64,000 nt of DNA from Pseudomonas sp. NC02 (lineage in GTDB: Bacteria; Pseudomonadota; Gammaproteobacteria; Pseudomonadales; Pseudomonadaceae), in NCBI RefSeq assembly GCF_002874965.1, contig NZ_CP025624.1, positions 1,302,001 to 1,366,000 on the forward strand, written 5' to 3'. Positions within the stretch are counted from its first letter, which is position 1. Every line of letters begins with the position of its first letter. The notes below the pieces were generated by a model. The model did no database searches and had not been told where the DNA came from. It saw nothing but the letters and a program-made list of their open reading frames with translations. Shown one piece after another: positions 8,600 through 16,628 of the stretch. The position numbers and the translations under genes are program-made.

Positions 8600-10102
8600 A
8601 TGAGCGACCAACAACTCGACCCGCAAGCCCTGCAACAGGAAGAAAACTCCCTGATCGCCCTGCGCAAGGAAAAGCTTGCTGCCGAGCGCGCCAAGGGCAA
8701 TGCCTTCCCGAACGACTTCCGCCGCGAAAACTACTGCGATGCCTTGCAGAAACAGTACGCGGACAAGACCAAGGAAGAGCTGGCAGAGGCTGCAATCCCG
8801 GTCAAGGTTGCCGGTCGCATCATGCTCAACCGTGGCTCGTTCATGGTGATCCAGGACATGACCGGTCGCATCCAGGTCTACGTCAACCGTAAAACCCTGT
8901 CCGAAGAAACCCTGGCCTCGGTAAAAACCTGGGACATGGGCGACATCATTGCCGCCGAAGGCACCCTGGCGCGTTCCGGCAAGGGTGACCTGTACGTTGA
9001 AATGACCAGCGTGCGCCTGCTGACCAAATCCCTGCGCCCGCTGCCGGACAAGCACCACGGCCTGACCGACACCGAGCAGCGCTATCGCCAGCGCTACGTT
9101 GACCTGATCGTCAACGAAGAAGTGCGCCAGACCTTCCGCGTGCGTTCGCAGGTTATTGCGCACATCCGCAGCTTCCTGATGAAGCGCGACTTCCTCGAAG
9201 TTGAAACACCGATGCTGCAAACCATCCCGGGTGGTGCCGCAGCCAAGCCGTTCGAAACCCACCACAACGCGCTGGACATGGAAATGTTCCTGCGTATTGC
9301 GCCTGAGCTGTACCTCAAGCGGCTTGTTGTTGGCGGCTTCGAAAAAGTGTTCGAGATCAACCGCAACTTCCGTAACGAAGGCGTTTCGACTCGTCACAAC
9401 CCTGAATTCACCATGTTGGAGTTCTACCAGGCCTACGCCGACTACGAAGACAACATGGACCTGACCGAGGAACTGTTCCGCGAACTGGCGCAACTGGTCC
9501 TGGGCACCACCGACGTGCCATACGGCGACAAGGTGTTCCACTTCGGCGAGCCGTTCGTGCGCCTGTCGGTGTTCGACTCGATCCTCAAGTACAACCCTGA
9601 GCTGACCGCCGATGACCTGAACGACATCGACAAGGCCCGCGCCATCGCCAAGAAAGCCGGCGCCAAGGTGCTGGGCTTCGAAGGCCTGGGCAAATTGCAG
9701 GTGATGATTTTCGAAGAGCTGGTGGAGCACAAGCTGGAGCAGCCGCACTTCATTACCCAGTACCCGTTCGAAGTGTCGCCGCTGGCCCGTCGCAACGATG
9801 ACAACCCGAACGTCACCGACCGTTTCGAGCTGTTCATCGGCGGCCGTGAAATCGCCAACGCCTACTCCGAGCTGAACGATGCCGAAGACCAGGCCGAGCG
9901 CTTCATGGCCCAGGTGGCTGACAAGGACGCTGGCGACGACGAGGCGATGCACTACGACGCCGACTTCGTACGCGCCCTGGAATACGGCATGCCGCCTACC
10001 GCCGGTGAAGGTATCGGCATCGACCGGTTGGTGATGTTGTTGACCAACTCGCCGTCGATCCGTGACGTGATCTTGTTCCCGCACATGCGGCCACAAGCGT
10101 AA
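8600..10102 (+). CDS. lysS: Lysyl-tRNA synthetase, class II
   Basis: A 500-residue class II synthetase that charges tRNA-Lys. An N-terminal OB-fold anticodon-binding domain (about 65-150, [20 protein letters not shown]) precedes the catalytic domain. Class II motif 2 is visible as [18 protein letters not shown] and motif 3 as [16 protein letters not shown] near the C-terminus. The length matches bacterial LysRS (about 500). ATG 8600 begins [12 protein letters not shown]. It lies 78 bases downstream of prfB, a widely conserved pairing, and ends in a clear intrinsic terminator. Confidence 0.98.
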   Translation: MSDQQLDPQALQQEENSLIALRKEKLAAERAKGNAFPNDFRRENYCDALQKQYADKTKEELAEAAIPVKVAGRIMLNRGSFMVIQDMTGRIQVYVNRKTLSEETLASVKTWDMGDIIAAEGTLARSGKGDLYVEMTSVRLLTKSLRPLPDKHHGLTDTEQRYRQRYVDLIVNEEVRQTFRVRSQVIAHIRSFLMKRDFLEVETPMLQTIPGGAAAKPFETHHNALDMEMFLRIAPELYLKRLVVGGFEKVFEINRNFRNEGVSTRHNPEFTMLEFYQAYADYEDNMDLTEELFRELAQLVLGTTDVPYGDKVFHFGEPFVRLSVFDSILKYNPELTADDLNDIDKARAIAKKAGAKVLGFEGLGKLQVMIFEELVEHKLEQPHFITQYPFEVSPLARRNDDNPNVTDRFELFIGGREIANAYSELNDAEDQAERFMAQVADKDAGDDEAMHYDADFVRALEYGMPPTAGEGIGIDRLVMLLTNSPSIRDVILFPHMRPQA

Positions 10103-10118
10103 CCGTAGCGAAATCCGA

Positions 10119-10146
10119 AGCCGCCTTTTATAAGGCGGCTTTTTTA
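10119..10146 (+). terminator. Intrinsic terminator after lysS
   Basis: AGCCGCC / GGCGGCT stem with a short A/T loop followed by six T residues, 17 bases after the lysS stop. Confidence 0.9.
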
Positions 10147-10183
10147 TGTGGCGTTTATAAGCGTCAAGTAAACAGCGCCAGGT

Positions 10184-10235
10184 GATCGTTCCCACGCTCT
10201 GCGTGGGAACGCAGCCCGTGACGCTCCGCGTCACA
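10184..10235. repeat. Interspersed palindromic repeat upstream of the TetR gene
   Basis: Two adjacent palindromes, GTTCCCACGC-TCT-GCGTGGGAAC and GTGACGC-TCC-GCGTCAC. This tandem hairpin form is a recognisable dispersed repeat of fluorescent pseudomonads and differs from the REPIN family seen elsewhere here. It ends about 20 bases before the next start codon, so it lies in the 5' leader. Confidence 0.75.
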
Positions 10236-10254
10236 CTGTGGAGGAAGATCCGTC

Positions 10255-10971
10255 GTGAACCGCGTAATGGCTCAAAAGGGTGCCGCCGGCATTGCCGCTG
10301 CCGTGGCTGAAAGTGTTCAGTACCAGGGCCGCAAGGCCAGTCGCCGGGGCAGTGAGCAGCGCAGGCAGGACATTCTCGATGCAGCGATGCGCATCGTGGT
10401 ACGCGAAGGCGTGCGTGCCGTGCGTCACCGTGCGGTGGCGGCGGAAGCCGGTGTGCCGTTGTCGGCCACCACCTATTACTTCAAGGACATCGACGACCTG
10501 CTCACCGACACCTTCGCCCAATATGTGGAGCGCAGCGCCGCGTTCATGGGCAAGTTGTGGGTGCGTAACGAAGGCCTGCTGCGCGAGATGGTGGCTTATG
10601 GCGACGGCAGCCCGCAGTCGCGCTCGCAACTGGCCGATGACATCGCGCGCCTGACCGCCGATTACGTGCAACGCCAATTGCTCAACCGCCGTGAGCACCT
10701 GATGGCCGAGCAGGCGTTTCGCCAGGAAGCGCTGCTGAACCCGCGCCTGGGCGAGCTGGTGCGCTCCCACCAGCAAATCCTGCTGCAGGGCACTTGCCAG
10801 TTTTTCCAGGTATTGGGTTCCCGCGAGCCGCAACAGGATGCCAAAGTGTTGACGGCGATTATCGGTCGGATGGAATATCAGGGCCTGCTGGGCGGCTCAG
10901 AGCCTCTGACCAGCGAAGAAATGCTTGAGATCCTCAAGCGTTACATGCATTTGGTGTTGGCTTCGGTCTGA
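10255..10971 (+). CDS. TetR family transcriptional regulator
   Basis: A 238-residue regulator. A basic N-terminal tail (to about residue 35) precedes the TetR helix-turn-helix (about 38-85: RRQDILDAAMRIVVREG ... AGVPLSATTYYFKDIDDLL), followed by an all-helical ligand domain. GTG 10255 has GGAGGA upstream; an in-frame ATG at 10267 is the alternative start. The ligand and targets are unknown. It lies in the conserved position after lysS, and the downstream lipoprotein gene starts 16 bases after its stop, so the two may be co-transcribed. No operator could be recognised. Confidence 0.9.
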   Translation: MNRVMAQKGAAGIAAAVAESVQYQGRKASRRGSEQRRQDILDAAMRIVVREGVRAVRHRAVAAEAGVPLSATTYYFKDIDDLLTDTFAQYVERSAAFMGKLWVRNEGLLREMVAYGDGSPQSRSQLADDIARLTADYVQRQLLNRREHLMAEQAFRQEALLNPRLGELVRSHQQILLQGTCQFFQVLGSREPQQDAKVLTAIIGRMEYQGLLGGSEPLTSEEMLEILKRYMHLVLASV

Positions 10972-10987
10972 CACAGGGGATTGTCCA

Positions 10988-11536
10988 ATGAAAGCCTGGC
11001 GCGTCGTCGTGATCGCCTTGTCGTTCCTGTTGCTCAGCGGTTGCCTGGTGACCTTCAAGGACCCGTTGCCCGCCAGCGAGGCGGCGCCTGATGGTCTGCT
11101 TGGCAAATGGGCCAGCAAAAACGCCTGGGGTGAGCCGCTCAACCTGCAAATCAGCCGCGTCGGTAAGCACCGCTACAAAGCCGTGAGCTACCCTAAGGCC
11201 AAGCCGGGCCAGCGGGATGAATACCTGTTCACGGTTTCCCGGCATGGCAGCCGCTGGTATCTGTCGGCGCCATTGCCGGCCAGGTTCGGCGGGCATTACA
11301 TCCTCGCCGGGTTCGAATTGAATGATGAGCACGAGCTGGTGGTCTACAACCTCGACCTGGATCAGGTCCACCAGGCGGTCGGCCAGAAGGTCCTGAGTGG
11401 CAGCACCGTCGAAACCGTCGAGGGTGCCGGTGTGTTGATCGACAGTTCCATGGCCCGGGTATTTGCGTACCTGGATGATCCGGCCAATGCCGATGTGTTC
11501 GTCGAAGCCGTGCGCTACCAGCGTGCAGGCAAATAA
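10988..11536 (+). CDS. Conserved hypothetical lipoprotein
   Basis: A 182-residue protein with a lipoprotein signal peptide: basic start MKAWR, a hydrophobic stretch, then the lipobox LLSGC with Cys at about residue 19. The mature part contains GLLGKWASKNAWGEPLNL and an Asp/Glu-rich beta-type segment; I recognise no domain. An upstream in-frame start at 10925 lies inside the TetR gene and would destroy the signal peptide, so ATG 10988 is preferred. It sits between the TetR regulator and the QEGLA protein in one direction with short gaps, suggesting one transcription unit. Function unknown. Confidence 0.8.
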   Translation: MKAWRVVVIALSFLLLSGCLVTFKDPLPASEAAPDGLLGKWASKNAWGEPLNLQISRVGKHRYKAVSYPKAKPGQRDEYLFTVSRHGSRWYLSAPLPARFGGHYILAGFELNDEHELVVYNLDLDQVHQAVGQKVLSGSTVETVEGAGVLIDSSMARVFAYLDDPANADVFVEAVRYQRAGK

Positions 11537-11557
11537 CGTTTAAAGAGGAAGTACCGG

Positions 11558-12835
11558 GTGGACGATTACCAGCAGACGATACGCGCCTTGTCCGATCGCA
11601 TTGTGCTGGCGCAAACACCGATTCGCGTCCTCGACGCCGTGAAGTGGGACGAGAATATTCGCCAGGGATTCCTCAAGGCCAAGGGCAAGGAAATGCCGGC
11701 GGTGGACCGCGACTACTACCTGACCCGGCCGCTGTCGTTCGATTCCAGCGCGGTGAAGCTGGAGTTCCAGAACATCGAGCGTGACATCACCCGTCAGCTT
11801 GGCCAGTTCAACCCGGTCGGGCAGATCATGCGGCGCATGTGCAAGGAGTACCGCATGGTGGTGCGCATGCTCGAAGCGCGGGGCACCGAGGATTTCGGCC
11901 TGATCTCCCAGGAGCTGTACGGTGCCGCTTCCGATGCGTTCCATGCCGGTGACCCGACCCTGGCCGACCTCGGCCTGATGATGTCGGACTACCTGAACAA
12001 TATCGATGGCCGTGGCGACCTCAAGGACGAAGCCAAGACCCTGACCGCCAAGGACGCCGTCAACCTGCTGCAGAGCCGCCTGAACAAGGTATTCGGCGAG
12101 GCCGAGGAAACCATCCGGGTGTTCGAGTCCGACGGTATCGTGGCGGATGCGGCGGCAGGTGCCGACTACATCAAGATCCGCGCCGACGCGATGTTCAACG
12201 ACCGCGACGTGCGCGCCCTGGAGGTCCATGAAGGCCTGGTGCACGTGGGCACCACCCTCAATGGGCAAAACCAGCCGATCTGCACCTTCCTGTCCAAGGG
12301 CCCGCCCTCGTCGACCGTGACCCAGGAAGGCCTGGCGATCCTGATGGAAATCATCACCTTCGCCTCCTACCCCAGCCGTCTGCGCAAGCTGACCAACCGC
12401 ACTCGCGCCATTCATATGGTGGAGCAGGGAGCCGACTTCCTGCAGGTGTTCGAGTTCTTCCGTGAGCAGGGCTTTGAGATGGCGGAAAGCTACGGCAACG
12501 CGAGCCGGGTTTTCCGTGGGTCGACGCCTACGGGTCTGCCGTTTACCAAGGATTTGTCCTACCTCAAGGGCTTTATCATGGTTTACAACTACATTCAGTT
12601 GGCCGTGCGCAAAGGCAAGCTGGAGCAAGTGCCGTTGTTGTTCTGCGGCAAGACCACCCTGGAAGACATGCGTACCCTGCGCCAACTGGTGGACGAAGGC
12701 CTGGTGGTGCCACCCAAATACCTGCCGGATCAGTTCCGCGACATGAATGCGTTGGCGGCGTGGATGTGTTTCTCCAACTTCCTCAACCATTTGAGCCTGG
12801 ACCGGATCGAGGCGGATTACTCCAATATCCTTTAA
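11558..12835 (+). CDS. QEGLA-motif (DUF1704) putative zinc metallopeptidase
   Basis: A 425-residue cytoplasmic protein of the family named for its QEGLA motif, annotated in genomes as 'flavohemoglobin expression-modulating'. The zinc-type motif HEGLVH (HExxxH) is at residues 224-229 and QEGLA at 256-260; its Glu is a plausible third metal ligand. DUF1704 is the family that includes the eukaryotic tubulin tyrosine carboxypeptidase MATCAP, so a peptidase role is a reasonable inference, but the bacterial substrate is unknown. GTG 11558 has AGAGGAAG upstream. It follows the lipoprotein gene by 21 bases. Confidence 0.85.
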   Translation: MDDYQQTIRALSDRIVLAQTPIRVLDAVKWDENIRQGFLKAKGKEMPAVDRDYYLTRPLSFDSSAVKLEFQNIERDITRQLGQFNPVGQIMRRMCKEYRMVVRMLEARGTEDFGLISQELYGAASDAFHAGDPTLADLGLMMSDYLNNIDGRGDLKDEAKTLTAKDAVNLLQSRLNKVFGEAEETIRVFESDGIVADAAAGADYIKIRADAMFNDRDVRALEVHEGLVHVGTTLNGQNQPICTFLSKGPPSSTVTQEGLAILMEIITFASYPSRLRKLTNRTRAIHMVEQGADFLQVFEFFREQGFEMAESYGNASRVFRGSTPTGLPFTKDLSYLKGFIMVYNYIQLAVRKGKLEQVPLLFCGKTTLEDMRTLRQLVDEGLVVPPKYLPDQFRDMNALAAWMCFSNFLNHLSLDRIEADYSNIL

Positions 12836-12863
12836 CGATATCTCTGAAGGAACTCAGTCAAAA

Positions 12864-12951
12864 TGTGGGAGCGGGCTTGCTCGCGAATGCGGTGTATCAG
12901 CAACAGATGTGGTTACTGAATCACCGCATTCGCGAGCAAGCCCGCTCCCAC
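12864..12951. repeat. REPIN, copy 2
   Basis: Inverted REP pair with GGGAGCGGGCTTGCTCGCGA at each end, between the QEGLA gene and the alpha/beta hydrolase gene. Confidence 0.93.
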
Positions 12952-13008
12952 CTTTGATCTCCATAGGTCTTCAGGATCGTTCCCAACCCATTCACGAGGC
13001 TTCAACGG

Positions 13009-13914
13009 ATGAGAATCCTCGGCATTCTTTGCCTGCTACTGACCCTTAACGGCTGCAGCTCCTTATTGTTCTATCCGGAGCGCGGCATGCCGTTCACCCC
13101 GGAAAAGGCTCGTCTGCAATACCGTGACGTCACATTGACCACCGCCGATGGCCTGAAGCTCCACGCCTGGTGGCTGCCGGCCAAGGCCGGCGTGCCGCTC
13201 AAGGGCACGGTGCTGCACCTGCACGGCAATGGCGGCAATCTCGCCTGGCACCTCGGCGGCAGCTGGTGGCTGCCGGAGCAGGGCTATCAAGTGCTGTTGG
13301 TGGACTATCGCGGCTACGGGTTGTCCGAAGGCGAACCTTCGCTGCCGGCGGTTTACCAGGACATCGACGCCGCTTTCAAGTGGATCGACAGCGCCCCCGA
13401 AACCCAGGGCCAGCCACTGATCGTGCTGGGCCAAAGCCTGGGCGGCGCGCTAGTGGTGCACTACCTGGCGGAACATCCCGAACGTCAGCCGCAGCTCAAG
13501 GCGCTGGTACTGGACGGTGTGCCGGCCAGTTATCGTGACGTAGGACAATTCGCCCTCAGCACCTCCTGGCTAACATGGCCATTCCAGGTGCCGTTGTCGT
13601 GGCTGGTGCCGGACGCCGACAGTGCGATCAACGCCATGCCCCGGCTGACCGGCGTGCCGAAATTGTTATTCCATAGCCTGGATGACCCGATCGTGCCGCT
13701 CTCCAACGGCATTCGTCTGTATCAGGCTGCGCCGCCACCGCGGGTGCTGCAACTGACCCGGGGTGGCCACGTGCAAACCTTTGCCGACAAGACCTGGCAA
13801 ACCGTGATGCTGCGCTACCTGGACGACCCCCAGCATTTCAACGGGCTGCGCCGCCTGGGGGAAATCCCCAATTACCCGGCGGCCCCGAATTCCAACGCAG
13901 AGAACCCGCAATGA
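13009..13914 (+). CDS. Lipid-anchored alpha/beta hydrolase
   Basis: A 301-residue alpha/beta-fold hydrolase with a lipoprotein-type N-terminus (MRILGILCLLLTLNGC, Cys at residue 16). The nucleophile elbow GQSLGG places Ser143; the acid is Asp225 or Asp226 (SLDDPIVP) and the base His254 (RGGHVQTF). An oxyanion-type HLHGNGGN motif is near residues 70-77. The layout resembles the serine hydrolases annotated as BEM46/ABHD13-like. Substrate unknown; location is probably the periplasmic face of a membrane. Its stop overlaps the start of the next gene by four bases (ATGA), so the two are coupled. Confidence 0.88.
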   Translation: MRILGILCLLLTLNGCSSLLFYPERGMPFTPEKARLQYRDVTLTTADGLKLHAWWLPAKAGVPLKGTVLHLHGNGGNLAWHLGGSWWLPEQGYQVLLVDYRGYGLSEGEPSLPAVYQDIDAAFKWIDSAPETQGQPLIVLGQSLGGALVVHYLAEHPERQPQLKALVLDGVPASYRDVGQFALSTSWLTWPFQVPLSWLVPDADSAINAMPRLTGVPKLLFHSLDDPIVPLSNGIRLYQAAPPPRVLQLTRGGHVQTFADKTWQTVMLRYLDDPQHFNGLRRLGEIPNYPAAPNSNAENPQ

Positions 13915-14237
13915 GCGAAGAACGCAACATGATCCCCCTGATCCTCACCGGCATCGGCACCATCATCGGTACCGTTGGCTGCCTGTGGTACTACGGCTAT
14001 TTGCACTTCGCCAAGCCCGAGGATGCGTTGCTGCTCAGCGACTTCACCATGCTCAAGACCGTGCCGGGCGAGGACTACAAAATCTCCCTGACCCCGGCCG
14101 CCCAGGTGGCGCAATGCGTTGATGGCGTGCTGGTGCTGTTTGATACCGAACAGAAAGGGCTGACCGGCGTACTGGTGAACAGCAAGAAACAGGCGGTGCG
14201 TTGCATGGGGCAGGAAACGCCGCAATTGGAGCAGTAG
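13911..14237 (+). CDS. Small conserved membrane protein of unknown function
   Basis: A 108-residue protein with one N-terminal membrane segment (about residues 8-30, IPLILTGIGTIIGTVGCLWYYGYL) and a soluble tail with two Cys residues. No known domain recognised. The ATGA overlap with the alpha/beta hydrolase gene suggests co-translation and perhaps a shared membrane location. Function unknown. Confidence 0.75.
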   Translation: MSEERNMIPLILTGIGTIIGTVGCLWYYGYLHFAKPEDALLLSDFTMLKTVPGEDYKISLTPAAQVAQCVDGVLVLFDTEQKGLTGVLVNSKKQAVRCMGQETPQLEQ

Positions 14238-14260
14238 CGCGAGTCAAGTGGGAAAGGTCT

Positions 14261-14288
14261 GGAACCATTTTAAGTGGATTACCACAGA
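14261..14288 (+). promoter_or_regulatory. hrp box (HrpL-type ECF sigma promoter) 1
   Basis: GGAACC-N15-CCACAGA, a perfect match to the hrp-box consensus GGAACC-N15/16-CCACNNA recognised by the type III secretion sigma factor HrpL in plant-associated pseudomonads. It lies 61 bases before the ATG of the next gene, in intergenic DNA and in the correct orientation. Confidence 0.85.
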
Positions 14289-14349
14289 TTCCGTACTGGC
14301 CAGCAGCGCTGGATCGGTTATCTCGGATACTTAATTTGGAGTCACTTGA

Positions 14350-14604
14350 ATGGACATTCCTCGCGTAAACAACTCGTCTTCCCCATTCACTGCAGGTGCG
14401 GGGGGAGGTGATTCGCGACTTCAGCAATTGGAACAAGAGATTCAGAAGTTGAAGAACCAGATCGCCCAAGGAGGCGGTGGTGCACAGGGCGCGCAGGGCG
14501 AAGAAAGCCTTGAGGAAAGGCTCAAGAGGCTCGAGGCGGAGCTGGCCCAACTCAAAGGGCAGGCGGCTCCGGAGCAGGATAACTCGGCGCAAGTAAGCTA
14601 CTGA
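14350..14604 (+). CDS. Small coiled-coil protein under hrp-box control (unknown, FlxA-like style)
   Basis: An 84-residue protein with no Cys or Trp. The first 23 residues are Ser/Gly/Asn-rich and unstructured in style (MDIPRVNNSSSPF...), a pattern compatible with a type III export signal. Two predicted coiled-coil helices follow (about 24-40 and 51-71, rich in Leu, Gln, Glu, Lys) joined by a Gly-rich linker. This organisation resembles small FlxA-like proteins, but similarity is weak. ATG 14350 has GGAG eight bases upstream. It has its own hrp box and its own terminator, so it is a single-gene unit. Function unknown; helper or substrate of a type III system is an inference. Confidence 0.75.
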   Translation: MDIPRVNNSSSPFTAGAGGGDSRLQQLEQEIQKLKNQIAQGGGGAQGAQGEESLEERLKRLEAELAQLKGQAAPEQDNSAQVSY

Positions 14605-14660
14605 CCCGATGCTCTTGAAGCGCACTGGGACCTCTTGATTCCTGGCCTGCAAATAAAAGA

Positions 14661-14685
14661 ATCCCGCCATTTGGCGGGATTTTTC
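14661..14685 (+). terminator. Intrinsic terminator after the coiled-coil gene
   Basis: Eight-base stem ATCCCGCC / GGCGGGAT with a four-base loop followed by TTTT, 56 bases after the stop codon. Confidence 0.88.
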
Positions 14686-14779
14686 ATGCGGCCTCAAACG
14701 ATCATTCAGCGACGGAGCGGTCGGCGTGGTGTGCGGGCTGGGCCCTCCGGTGCAGTCGTAGTTGATGATGGAAATATCT

Positions 14780-14807
14780 GGAACCGTATTGCGTAACGCA
14801 CCACAGA
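14780..14807 (+). promoter_or_regulatory. hrp box 2
   Basis: GGAACC-N15-CCACAGA, again a perfect HrpL-type promoter. It shares TCTGGAACC and CCACAGA with hrp box 1, while the spacer differs, so the motif is conserved and the flanks are not. Confidence 0.85.
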
Positions 14808-14813
14808 AGCGAT

Positions 14814-15047
14814 GTGATTTACACGAGTCGGGGCGAGAAGGTGGCGATAGATATTGCTGCAATAAGCAACATGGTGAACATGCTCAGGGGGCACGAGAAG
14901 CTGGAAATGCTCGACGCCGAGGATCATAAGCTCAAGCACTTGCTCGACAAGCTGTCGGAACATGGCTACGGCGGGAAGATAGAGCTACCAGCCGAGGATC
15001 CCAACCGACCTGTCCGGTTCGACGACCCGAAAAAAAACCCACAGTAA
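14814..15047 (+). CDS. Small protein under hrp-box control, unknown function
   Basis: The open frame from GTG 14814 gives 77 residues, but that start is only seven bases after the hrp box -10 half, where transcription itself should begin. GTG 14841 (68 residues, GGGG seven bases upstream) or ATG 14871 (58 residues) are more likely starts. The protein has a helical central part (NMVNMLRGHEKLEMLDAEDHKLKHLL) and a Pro/Asp/Lys-rich tail (LPAEDPNRPVRFDDPKKNPQ). No domain recognised, no signal peptide. It is followed directly by a terminator, so it is a one-gene unit. A small effector, chaperone-like protein or regulator of a type III system are all possible. Confidence 0.65.
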   Translation: MIYTSRGEKVAIDIAAISNMVNMLRGHEKLEMLDAEDHKLKHLLDKLSEHGYGGKIELPAEDPNRPVRFDDPKKNPQ

Positions 15048-15060
15048 CGTGGGTTTTTTT
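15029..15060. terminator. Bidirectional terminator between the hrp-box gene and lptF
   Basis: A-run, stem AACCCAC-AGTAAC-GTGGGTT and T-run; it can end the rightward small gene and the leftward lptF transcript, whose stop is at 15075. Confidence 0.88.
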
Positions 15061-15074
15061 CCAGCATCAATCGA

Positions 15075-15860
15075 TCAGTTGGCCATCGAAGAACGTGGCT
15101 TGACCGGCTGGTTGTCGTTGGAGATGGTCACTTCAACGCGGCGGTTCATGGCGCGGCCCGAAACGCTGCCGTTATCGGCAACCGGGTATTCCTTGCCATA
15201 GCCCTGGGTCACGATGCGCGAGATATCCACACCCTGGTTGGCCAGTGCGCGCTGTACGGAAGCGGCGCGGCGCTCGGACAGGCTCTGGTTGTACGAGTCG
15301 GAACCGGTGCTGTCGGTGTAGCCTTCGACGATCACTTTACGGTCCGGGTTATCGCGCAGGAACTGCGCCAGCTTGGTGATGTTCACCAGGCCGCTGGACT
15401 TGAGGTCCGACTTGTTGGTGGCGAACAGCACGTCACCAAAGGTCACCAGTGTGCCGCGATCAGTCTGCTTGGCGTTCAAGCTGTCTTGCAGTTGCTTGAT
15501 CTGCGCGTCACGGGCCTGCAGCAGGGCGCGGGCACGTTCGTCACCGGCGTTTTTCAGCTTGGCTTCGGACTCACGCAGGACGATGGTGTCCTTGGCCACT
15601 TCAACGCGCTGGTTGGTCAGGTAGGCCAACTGGTCGACCTTCTTCTGGTCTTCCTTGTCGCGGTAGGCCTTGTCAGCCTTGTCCAGCCAGTCGCTGGCGT
15701 CTTTGGTTTCCAGCGCCGCTACCTTGGTAGCTTGCGGGTTGGCTTGCAGGGCCGAGAAGTTGGTCCGAGCATTTTCCAGGTTCTGGTTCGGCGGGGTGGA
15801 GCAAGCCGCCAAAGCAACGCTCATCGCCAGCAGGGCAGGGATCATCAATTGTTTACGCAT
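15075..15860 (-). CDS. lptF: OmpA-family outer-membrane lipoprotein LptF
   Basis: A 261-residue lipoprotein: signal peptide with lipobox ALAAC (Cys20), a helical N-terminal region of DUF4398 type (about 25-125), then an OmpA C-terminal peptidoglycan-binding domain (about 135-250) with VEGYTDSTGSDSYNQSLSER and GRAMNRRVEV. It tethers the outer membrane to the cell wall. Length and position match lptF of P. aeruginosa, known to belong to the AlgU (sigma 22) envelope-stress regulon. It lies 55 bases downstream of a DUF4398 lipoprotein gene, with which it probably forms an operon. Confidence 0.88.
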   Translation of the reverse strand: MRKQLMIPALLAMSVALAACSTPPNQNLENARTNFSALQANPQATKVAALETKDASDWLDKADKAYRDKEDQKKVDQLAYLTNQRVEVAKDTIVLRESEAKLKNAGDERARALLQARDAQIKQLQDSLNAKQTDRGTLVTFGDVLFATNKSDLKSSGLVNITKLAQFLRDNPDRKVIVEGYTDSTGSDSYNQSLSERRAASVQRALANQGVDISRIVTQGYGKEYPVADNGSVSGRAMNRRVEVTISNDNQPVKPRSSMAN

Positions 15861-15915
15861 AGTCGTGTCGTCCTTTCAATTCGGTTTCGGGTGCAATGCA
15901 ATCAGGGGCGGCGGC

Positions 15916-16344
15916 TTATTGTTGCGGCTGGATCACAGCCGGGCGCATGCCTTCCTGACGCAGCTCCTGAACAGCTTTCTGGGAATCCTTCACAGCCTGT
16001 TCGGCCTTGGCAGCCTGGGCTTTACGCTCTGCTACGCGAGCGTCCCACTCGGACTGTTCGGCCAGGCGACGGGCTTCGTCGTAGTTCTTGTCGTGCATGG
16101 CGATTTCAGCTTGCTTCAGTTTGTCCTGGGCAGACTTCATCTCCACGGCTGCGAACTCGGTACCGCCGGCGCTGACAGCGCTGTTCACCGCAGATTGGGT
16201 CACAGCGTATTGCTCGGTCGGCGGGTTGCCGGCGCAGCCAGCCAGTACGAAGCTGGTGCCGATTGCCAGCGCGGCCAATTTAAGCCCGCGCAGGTGGTTA
16301 AACGAGGTTTTGGCAGTGCTGGTCTTCATCGTCTTCAACTCCAT
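15916..16344 (-). CDS. DUF4398 lipoprotein
   Basis: A 142-residue lipoprotein with lipobox VLAGC (Cys37 from this start) and an all-helical mature part rich in Ala, Glu, Lys and Gln, as in DUF4398 proteins. Two good starts exist: ATG at 16344 (AGGAG eight bases before) and ATG at 16329 (GGAG about nine bases before, giving Cys32). The longer in-frame extension to 16428 has no ribosome site. The mature domain is the same kind as the N-terminal half of LptF downstream, so the two may pack together at the outer membrane. Precise role unknown. Confidence 0.85.
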   Translation of the reverse strand: MELKTMKTSTAKTSFNHLRGLKLAALAIGTSFVLAGCAGNPPTEQYAVTQSAVNSAVSAGGTEFAAVEMKSAQDKLKQAEIAMHDKNYDEARRLAEQSEWDARVAERKAQAAKAEQAVKDSQKAVQELRQEGMRPAVIQPQQ

Positions 16345-16517
16345 TAGGTAACTCCTGAAAAACATCAAATCCATCTCCGGCTTGCAGTGTCTGCGGGGCC
16401 CGGCGGTTAGCTCAGGACGCCTATTCAAACGGCTGTTCCAAGTGATGGCTTACTGGCTGTGACCGGAGGCTTTTTTGAATAGTTCAGCGAAGATGGCGAT
16501 TTGCCTAAAAAAATATT

Positions 16518-16556
16518 TGACTGAACGGTCAGCGTTTAAAAGTTGGAACTTTTGCA
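16518..16556 (-). promoter_or_regulatory. Candidate promoter region for the DUF4398-lptF operon
   Basis: An A/T-rich stretch in an otherwise GC-rich gap. Read on the minus strand it has CAACTT followed 15 bases later by TCAGTCAAA, an imperfect match to an AlgU/RpoE-type promoter (GAACTT-N16-TCTGA/TCAAA). It also contains the part-palindrome TGACTGAACGGTCA. AlgU control of lptF is known in P. aeruginosa; the site here is inference. Confidence 0.35.
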
Positions 16557-16569
16557 TGGCGCAGCGGTA

Positions 16570-16592
16570 TCCAGGGCCTTTGGGAGGCCCTG
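16570..16592. terminator. Strong GC hairpin between divergent-unit ends
   Basis: CCAGGGCCT-TTGGG-AGGCCCTG forms an eight-base stem without a T-run on either strand. It lies 37 bases beyond the 3' end of the leftward gene at 16629-16973 and could slow or stop that transcript. Confidence 0.4.
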
Positions 16593-16628
16593 AATACGGG
16601 AGGTTAAGGGTTTTGAGGCGCAGGTTTA

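Noticed and set aside
7481..10234. 917-codon open frame on the minus strand over prfB and lysS
   Set aside because: It is a shadow of high-GC coding sequence on the other strand; prfB and lysS are unmistakable and the antisense translation shows no domain pattern.
16546..16575. GGAACT in the lptF upstream gap as a possible hrp box
   Set aside because: No CCAC half lies 15 or 16 bases downstream.
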